Shown piece by piece: positions 6,690-10,544 of a DNA stretch of 10,544 nucleotides. The notes under the pieces are model-generated. The model was not told the DNA's origin and ran no database searches. It was given only the letters and a program-made list of their open reading frames with translations. The position numbers and the translations under genes are program-made. Source of the DNA: Desulfuromonadaceae bacterium (GTDB lineage Bacteria > Desulfobacterota > Desulfuromonadia > Desulfuromonadales > Syntrophotaleaceae); the NCBI GenBank assembly GCA_021107335.1, contig JAIOSZ010000167.1, forward strand, positions 1-10,544, written 5' to 3'. Numbering within the stretch: the first letter of the stretch is position 1; the number at the start of each line of letters is the position of its first letter.

Positions 6690-6833
6690 ACTGGAGCAGA
6701 TTCTTTGCCGTACAGAAAAGAAAACGATTAAGGGATGGTTTTCCCTTCTTATGCGGTGAAGATTTTTGGCTGTTTAGATAGGGGCTTTTGCTGCTACTTG
6801 CACCAGGAGTTTCTCTGCGGAGTCAAAAAACCC

Positions 6834-6862
6834 TTGACAGACTAGACGACCGGTCTAATAAT
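6834..6862 (+). promoter_or_regulatory. autoregulated promoter of tetR with operator in the spacer
   Basis: TTGACA (6834-6839) and AATAAT (6857-6862) are 17 bp apart. The spacer is filled by TAGACGACCGGTCTA (6843-6857), inverted-repeat arms TAGAC/GTCTA with an internal GACCGGTC palindrome, similar to operators of NemR-type TetR repressors. A bound dimer would block RNA polymerase. The 18-bp block 6842-6859 recurs exactly at 7537-7554. The -10 lies so close to the gene that the RNA should begin near 6869-6870, at the ATG itself. Confidence 0.82.
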
Positions 6863-6869
6863 GAAGGCT

Positions 6870-7469
6870 ATGGAAAAACGCGATACGCGAAATGACATTA
6901 TCAAGGTCGGCATGGAACTGATCTCCGCTCAGGGGTACAGTGCCACCGGCATCGGTGCCGTTCTGCAGCTGGCCAAGGTTCCTAAGGGTTCCTTTTATCA
7001 TTACTTTCCCAGCAAGGAAGCATTCGGTCTGGCGGTTATTGACCGTTTTGCCGAAGGCTATGAGCGGTTTGTCTGTGCCTTTTTGCAGGAACCGGGGGTG
7101 GCGCCCCTTCAACGCTTACGCAATTACCTCGACGCTGTGGCACAGGCAGTCGGTCTGGAGGAGGACGGTTGCGTGCGCGGCTGCCTGATCGGTAACCTTG
7201 GCCAGGAGCTGGCAGCGCAGAATGAGACCTTTCGCTTGCGCCTGGAGGAGATTTTTAATGACTGGCTGAAACATCTGGCGACCATCCTCGATCAGGCCCA
7301 GTCCGCTAAAGAAGTAGACGCCGGCCTAGATTCACGGTGCATGGCGGGAGTCGTGCTCAGTGGTCTGCAAGGCGCCCTTTTGCGCTCCAAGGTGCAACGT
7401 TCCGCCCAGCCGATTCGAGAGTTTACAGCCGTTCTGTTCGATCGCTTGCTGGTTGCTGACGGGCGATAG
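6870..7469 (+). CDS. NemR-like TetR/AcrR family repressor
   Basis: The 199-aa protein has an N-terminal three-helix DNA-binding domain (about 5-50) with TGIGAVLQLAKVPKGSFYHY at 26-45, typical of the HTH, then an all-helical ligand domain. DGCVRGCLIGNLGQE (99-113) and GALLRSKVQRSAQPI (168-182) align by eye with SGCLTVK and GANLQAKISRSFEPL of E. coli NemR, placing C105 and K174 at the positions of NemR C106 and K175, the oxidant/electrophile-sensing pair. C101 is an extra nearby cysteine. I chose ATG 6870 over in-frame ATG 6861 because the promoter predicts an RNA 5' end at about 6870 and neither start has a good Shine-Dalgarno, suggesting a leaderless mRNA. It probably represses itself and the downstream MoxR-VWA genes. 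Confidence 0.92.
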   Translation: MEKRDTRNDIIKVGMELISAQGYSATGIGAVLQLAKVPKGSFYHYFPSKEAFGLAVIDRFAEGYERFVCAFLQEPGVAPLQRLRNYLDAVAQAVGLEEDGCVRGCLIGNLGQELAAQNETFRLRLEEIFNDWLKHLATILDQAQSAKEVDAGLDSRCMAGVVLSGLQGALLRSKVQRSAQPIREFTAVLFDRLLVADGR

Positions 7470-7537
7470 GTTCTTAAAACGACAGTCCCGCAAGGCTGTG
7501 CAGGCGAGCCATGCAGGGAATTGTTTCAACAGTCTGC

Positions 7538-7552
7538 TAGACGACCGGTCTA
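7538..7552 (+). promoter_or_regulatory. second TetR operator, upstream of the MoxR gene
   Basis: TAGACGACCGGTCTA is repeated exactly here, within an 18-bp identity (7537-7554) to the tetR promoter. It lies 22 bp before the ATPase ATG and 10 bp before its ribosome-binding site. The -35 region is poor (TTCAAC at 7525-7530 is the best candidate) and the presumed -10 is AATTCT or TAATTC, so this promoter looks weaker than that of tetR, or the operator also acts as a roadblock to read-through from tetR. Confidence 0.8.
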
Positions 7553-7574
7553 ATTCTGGTCAGGAGAATAAATT

Positions 7575-8420
7575 ATGACGGATAATACGAATTCATTCGA
7601 CCAGTTCAGCGGCAGCGGCCGTTATGTTCTCGATGAGGAGCTGGGCAAGATCATCAATGTATCCATGGCTCTGGAGATGCCTCTGTTGCTCAAGGGTGAA
7701 CCGGGTACCGGCAAAACCATGCTCGCCCACTCTATCGCCGAGCGTCTCGACATGCCGCTCATTGTGCTCAATGTTAAGTCGAGTATGAAACTGGTGGAGG
7801 CCCTCTATCAGTACGATACTCTGACCCGGCTCAATGACAGTCGTTTCGGTGATTCGCAGCGGGACGTGAGCAATATCAGCGACTACATCCGTATGGGTAA
7901 GATCGGTCAGGCCTTTGCTGCCGAGCGGCGGGTGGTATTGCTTATCGATGAGATCGACAAGGCCGATACCGATTTCCAAGACGATATGCTCGATGTCCTG
8001 GACCAGATGCAGTTCGACATTCTAGAAGTCGATGAGACGATCAGTGCCCGCCACCGTCCGGTGATTATTATCACCTCCAACGCTAAAAAGGATCTGTCCG
8101 ATCCCTTCCTTGGCCGCTGCAACTTCCATCACATCGCCTTTCCCAACGAAGAGATGATGCGGGCCATTGTGGCAGTGCATTTCCCCCAGGTGGGTCGTGA
8201 TCTCAGCGAGGCCTGTATTGCCGCCTTCTATCGTCTGCGCGAGCTCGAAGGGGTAGAAAAGAAGCCGGCCACTCGCGAATTACTCAACTGGTTGCGGGCT
8301 CTGCAGACCGATCCAGATTTTCGCGCAGAGAGTTTGCAACAAGGGGTGCCTCCTTACCTTGGCATACTGTTTAAGAAAAGCCCCGATCTCGAACGTGTGA
8401 TGGCCCAGTTGCAGGATTAA
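7575..8420 (+). CDS. MoxR-type AAA+ ATPase
   Basis: The 281-aa protein starts at ATG 7575 with AGGAG at 7562-7566. Motifs in order: Walker A GEPGTGKT (41-48), Walker B VLLIDEID (121-128), sensor 1 in ITSNAKKDL (166-174), arginine-finger region DPFLGRCNFHHI (176-187) and sensor 2 PATRELLNWL (231-240). The segment DVSNISDYIRMGKIGQAFA (97-115) is typical of the MoxR branch. MoxR ATPases work with VWA proteins as chaperone or metal-insertion machines that mature large enzyme complexes (CoxD/CoxE, NorQ/NorD, RavA/ViaA are known pairs). The next gene is such a VWA partner 10 bp downstream. No client enzyme gene is adjacent, so the target is unknown. Regulation by the upstream NemR-like repressor is inferred from the shared operator. 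Confidence 0.93.
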   Translation: MTDNTNSFDQFSGSGRYVLDEELGKIINVSMALEMPLLLKGEPGTGKTMLAHSIAERLDMPLIVLNVKSSMKLVEALYQYDTLTRLNDSRFGDSQRDVSNISDYIRMGKIGQAFAAERRVVLLIDEIDKADTDFQDDMLDVLDQMQFDILEVDETISARHRPVIIITSNAKKDLSDPFLGRCNFHHIAFPNEEMMRAIVAVHFPQVGRDLSEACIAAFYRLRELEGVEKKPATRELLNWLRALQTDPDFRAESLQQGVPPYLGILFKKSPDLERVMAQLQD

Positions 8421-8430
8421 GGGGGAGCCC

Positions 8431-9624
8431 ATGTTTATCACCTTTTTTTACGCCTTGCGCGCCCGCGGCGTGGCGGTAACGCCGACGGCTTTTCTACGCC
8501 TGCAGCGAGCTTTGAGCCTAGGTCTAGTCACCTCACTGAGCGACTTTTATACCGTCGCCCGGGCGATTCTGATCAAAAGTGAGCGGGACTTTGATCTTTA
8601 CGATCAGGTGTTTGCGGTTTGTTTTGATGGTGAAGAGTGGTCGGAAGGAATAGATCTGGAGCTGCAGAATGAAGCCCGGGCATTGTTGGAGGAGTGGCTG
8701 AAAGATCCTGAATCGCTGGCCGATGCTCTGGGCCTGGATCCGAAAAAGATGGCCAAGATGTCTGCGGAAGAGTTGGAACAATATTTTTTCGACCGCCTGC
8801 AGGATCAGGATGGTGCCCATCACAAAGGCCGTAAATGGATCGGCACCGGCGGCATATCGCCAGTCGGACATTCCGGCCAGCATCCCAGTGGCATGCGCGT
8901 CGGCGGCACTTCCCGGCGTCGGTCGGCGGTGAAAGTGGCCACGGAGCGGCGCTATCGGGAATATGGCCGCGAAGCGCCTCTGCGGCGGGCCGATTTTGGC
9001 GAAGCGTTAAAACGCCTGCGTCATCTCAAGCCGGTCGGGACTTGTGACCAGATCAGCATTCCTAAGACGCTGCATGCCACCATGCGCAATGGCGGCGAGA
9101 TCGATATTATCTTCGAACGGCGCCTGGCCGATCGGCTTAAGGTTGTCCTGCTCATCGACAACGGCGGCTATTCGATGGACACCTATATTGAAATGGTGGA
9201 GCATCTGTTTGAACAGGCCCGCAGCCATTTTTACCAGTTGGAGATCCTATATTTTCACAACACCATCTATAAACGGGTTTGGCGTGATCCCCAGCGCAGC
9301 AGCCAACCGGTGTTTCTCGAGCAGTTGCTGGCCGCCGATCCGGAGACGCGCTTGATCGTGGTCGGTGATGCCAGCATGGCTCCGGAAGAGCTGCTCACCA
9401 CCAGCGGCAAACTGCAACTCCGTCAATTGCTGGATCGGCCCAGTATTGAAAACTTCAAGGATCTGGCCAAGGCTTTTCGCCACGCGGTGTGGATCAACCC
9501 TCAATCGCGATCCCTGTGGAAATACGGTCAGACTATCGGTCTTCTTGGGGCTATCTTCCCTATGTTTGAATTGACCCTGTGTGGCCTGGAAAAAGCCGTG
9601 CGTCACCTGGCGGCCCGCTACTAG
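8431..9624 (+). CDS. CoxE/COG3825-like VWA-domain protein, MoxR partner
   Basis: The 397-aa protein starts at ATG 8431 with GGGGGAG at 8421-8427, directly behind the ATPase. The N-terminal region (about 1-125) is helical, FFYALRARGVAVTPTAFLRL onward, as in CoxE-like proteins. A Gly/Arg/His-rich linker (about 129-185) leads to a VWA-like fold (about 205-397). The strand VVLLIDNGGYSM (238-249) sits where the MIDAS DxSxS motif belongs but reads D-N-G-G-Y-S, so the usual first serine is Gly; IVVGDASMAP (309-318) supplies a later MIDAS aspartate. LWKYGQTIGLLGAIFPMFEL (362-381) resembles the family's conserved C-terminal block. It has no signal peptide or membrane segment. It is probably the substrate-binding partner of the ATPase. 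Its stop codon lies within a GC-rich palindrome. Confidence 0.9.
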   Translation: MFITFFYALRARGVAVTPTAFLRLQRALSLGLVTSLSDFYTVARAILIKSERDFDLYDQVFAVCFDGEEWSEGIDLELQNEARALLEEWLKDPESLADALGLDPKKMAKMSAEELEQYFFDRLQDQDGAHHKGRKWIGTGGISPVGHSGQHPSGMRVGGTSRRRSAVKVATERRYREYGREAPLRRADFGEALKRLRHLKPVGTCDQISIPKTLHATMRNGGEIDIIFERRLADRLKVVLLIDNGGYSMDTYIEMVEHLFEQARSHFYQLEILYFHNTIYKRVWRDPQRSSQPVFLEQLLAADPETRLIVVGDASMAPEELLTTSGKLQLRQLLDRPSIENFKDLAKAFRHAVWINPQSRSLWKYGQTIGLLGAIFPMFELTLCGLEKAVRHLAARY

Positions 9625-9630
9625 CGGGCC
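9612..9630. terminator. GC-rich palindrome at the end of the VWA gene
   Basis: GGCCCGC (9612-9618) and GCGGGCC (9624-9630) pair around TACTA, spanning the last codons and stop of the VWA gene. There is no T-run afterwards, so it may slow polymerase or protect the 3' end rather than terminate alone. No better terminator is visible between this gene and the convergent gene ending at 9683. Confidence 0.4.
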
Positions 9631-9682
9631 TCTAAACCTGATGTAATCGCAAAACGTACCGATGTTGAAGGGATACTCCGGT

Positions 9683-9979
9683 TTACAGTTTGATCAGTGA
9701 GTCTTCGCTGCCGAAACCGTTGGGGGTATAGCCGTCGGCCTGGCATTCATTTTCCCAGCGTTCGCCGTCCAACAGATAGCGGAATCGATACGATTGGCTG
9801 ACAGGCAGGGACAGGGTAAGACTGAACTCCCCACTTTTTAGAAGTTTCATCGGCTTGGCCTGGGCTTCCCAGTCGGTAAATTCGCCGCATAGTAAAGCTG
9901 TTTCCGCGGCGGTTTCGGCTGGCAGTTTGAAGGTAACCCGGCATTTCTGTCCCGTTTTGGAATAGGTTTTTTTCAACAT
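9683..9979 (-). CDS. stand-alone glycogen-binding (CBM48 / isoamylase early set) protein
   Basis: The 98-aa protein starts at 9979 behind AGGAGGA. It consists almost entirely of one E-set domain of the AMPK-beta/CBM48 type: VTFKLPAE (15-22), LLCGEFTDWE (29-38), PMKLLKSGEFSLTLSLP (43-59), YRFRYLLDGERWENE (64-78) and the tail PNGFGSEDSLIKL (86-98). W37, R67 and W75 sit where glycan-contacting residues lie in AMPK-beta domains. No catalytic domain is attached, so it probably binds or targets glycogen or other alpha-glucan. It is convergent with the VWA gene. About 215 bp separate it from the next minus-strand gene, with that gene's terminator in between, so it is transcribed on its own; no clear promoter was found, though a GCGGGG/CCCCGC inverted repeat lies in its 5' region (about 10016-10037). 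Confidence 0.88.
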   Translation of the reverse strand: MLKKTYSKTGQKCRVTFKLPAETAAETALLCGEFTDWEAQAKPMKLLKSGEFSLTLSLPVSQSYRFRYLLDGERWENECQADGYTPNGFGSEDSLIKL

Positions 9980-10138
9980 GACTTCCTCCTTTTCACTGTC
10001 GTGGTAAACCTGTATGCGGGGGGGCTCGGATCCCCGCGCAATGTTTATTGTCCTCGACAGCCAATTCTAGCAGGAAATCGCAAAGTTTCTGCTGGTCCCA
10101 AATAAAATCTTCTCGGCGTAGCCTGCCAATTGGGGCAC

Positions 10139-10169
10139 AGAAAAAGGGCCACCCGGTTAGGGAAGCCCT
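10139..10169 (-). terminator. Rho-independent terminator of the CMD-family gene
   Basis: On the minus strand AGGGC-tt-CCC-taacc-GGG-tg-GCCCT (10145-10169) forms a two-part stem followed by TTTTTC. It lies 25 bp after the stop of the CMD-family gene and separates it from the CBM48 gene. Confidence 0.85.
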
Positions 10170-10194
10170 CGTGTGCTCATGCTGAGCTGAACGC

Positions 10195-10518
10195 CTATTC
10201 CGGGCAATCGCAGTCCACATTGCCCGCCACTACTTCTTTCCAGTCGCCAAGCACGTCGTGGGTCCAGCAGTCGTCGGCACCTGCGGCTTCCCGCATGACC
10301 AAAACAAAGATATAGGAAAGTTCCTTTACCGTGGCTCCGGCGTCTAAAGCCCCTTTGAAATGTTTGAGTACGCAGGGTTTGGAACGGGCCTTGATGGAAA
10401 CGGCGAAGCAGATGAACTGGTAGGTTTTCTCGTCGATGGTGCGCTTATCCTGATAGAGGTCGTCCATCTGGTCAAGCAGTTCAGTGAATTCGGGAAAAAA
10501 CTCCGCAAGCATTCGCAT
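10195..10518 (-). CDS. carboxymuconolactone decarboxylase (AhpD-like) family protein
   Basis: The 107-aa protein starts at 10518 with AGGAGGA just upstream near the window edge. Its length and all-helical sequence fit single-domain CMD proteins. The motif region KARSKPCVLKHFKGALDAGA (43-62) aligns with the AhpD-type CxxCxxxH, but the first position is S46, so only C49 and H53 remain: a mono-cysteine form. AhpD-like members with both cysteines are disulfide reductases partnering peroxiredoxins; mono-cysteine members may have peroxide-related or other roles, so the activity is open. The C-terminus ends in VDCDCPE, an unusual C-x-C tail, and ADDCW adds C84. A longer N-terminus is unlikely, given the good ribosome-binding site. 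Confidence 0.88.
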   Translation of the reverse strand: MRMLAEFFPEFTELLDQMDDLYQDKRTIDEKTYQFICFAVSIKARSKPCVLKHFKGALDAGATVKELSYIFVLVMREAAGADDCWTHDVLGDWKEVVAGNVDCDCPE

Positions 10519-10544
10519 GGAACTATCCTCCTCGTATGATAATA

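Noticed and set aside
6110..7494. Shared 12-mer AGTCCCGCAAGG near 6110 and 7483, each able to form a small hairpin.
   Set aside because: In 10.5 kb several 12-mer repeats are expected by chance, and the flanks do not match.
9993..10220. Minus-strand ORF of 75 aa overlapping the region between the CBM48 and CMD genes, with a protein-like middle (FIWDQQKLCDFLLELAVEDN).
   Set aside because: Its 5' part overlaps the CMD gene end and runs through a clear terminator, and no start codon with a ribosome-binding site lies before the protein-like part. A gene remnant cannot be excluded but is not supported.

Overview
The window looks like chromosomal DNA of a Desulfuromonadales/Geobacter-type bacterium (Desulfuromonadota). 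This is inferred from gene content and style, not from a marker gene: a DUF5752-TreT-OtsA trehalose cluster, a type I-beta DAHP synthase with an N-terminal regulatory domain, DUF2721, COG3825-like MoxR/VWA genes, strong Shine-Dalgarno sites and moderate GC. No phage or plasmid genes are seen. The only mobile DNA is a pair of 73-bp miniature inverted-repeat elements.

Layout, left to right. (1) 1-197 is the 3' end of an M24 metallopeptidase gene, followed by MITE copy 1 and a possibly decayed ORF. (2) 474-549 is a minus-strand tRNA-Phe(GAA) with its own promoter and terminator. (3) 722-4136 is a tight plus-strand operon: a DUF5752 protein, a TreT-like GT4 trehalose synthase (4-bp overlap) and OtsA trehalose-6-phosphate synthase. 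No trehalose-6-phosphate phosphatase lies in the window. (4) 4199-5549 is an aromatic amino-acid unit. A 30-codon leader peptide with eight Phe codons is followed by mutually exclusive antiterminator and terminator hairpins and then the DAHP synthase gene, a textbook attenuator layout. (5) MITE copy 2, in inverted orientation, sits before a small four-cysteine protein, which is followed by a UUCG-loop terminator and a DUF2721 membrane protein. (6) 6834-9624 holds a NemR-like TetR repressor and a MoxR AAA+ ATPase/VWA protein pair. An identical 18-bp sequence containing an inverted repeat lies in the repressor's own promoter and just upstream of the ATPase gene, so the repressor probably controls both units. 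(7) 9683-10518 on the minus strand holds a stand-alone glycogen-binding (CBM48/isoamylase early set) protein and a CMD/AhpD-like protein with its own terminator.

How the genes work together. The trehalose operon would give two routes from nucleotide-sugar donors to trehalose or its phosphate. The aro unit appears controlled by aminoacyl-tRNA-Phe supply at transcription (attenuation) and by the N-terminal domain at protein level. The TetR protein keeps the positions of the redox-active Cys and Lys of E. coli NemR (C105/K174 here, C106/K175 there). The MoxR-VWA pair may therefore be induced by reactive electrophiles or oxidants. The two most notable signals are the Phe attenuator in front of a DAHP synthase and the NemR-like control of a MoxR-VWA chaperone pair.
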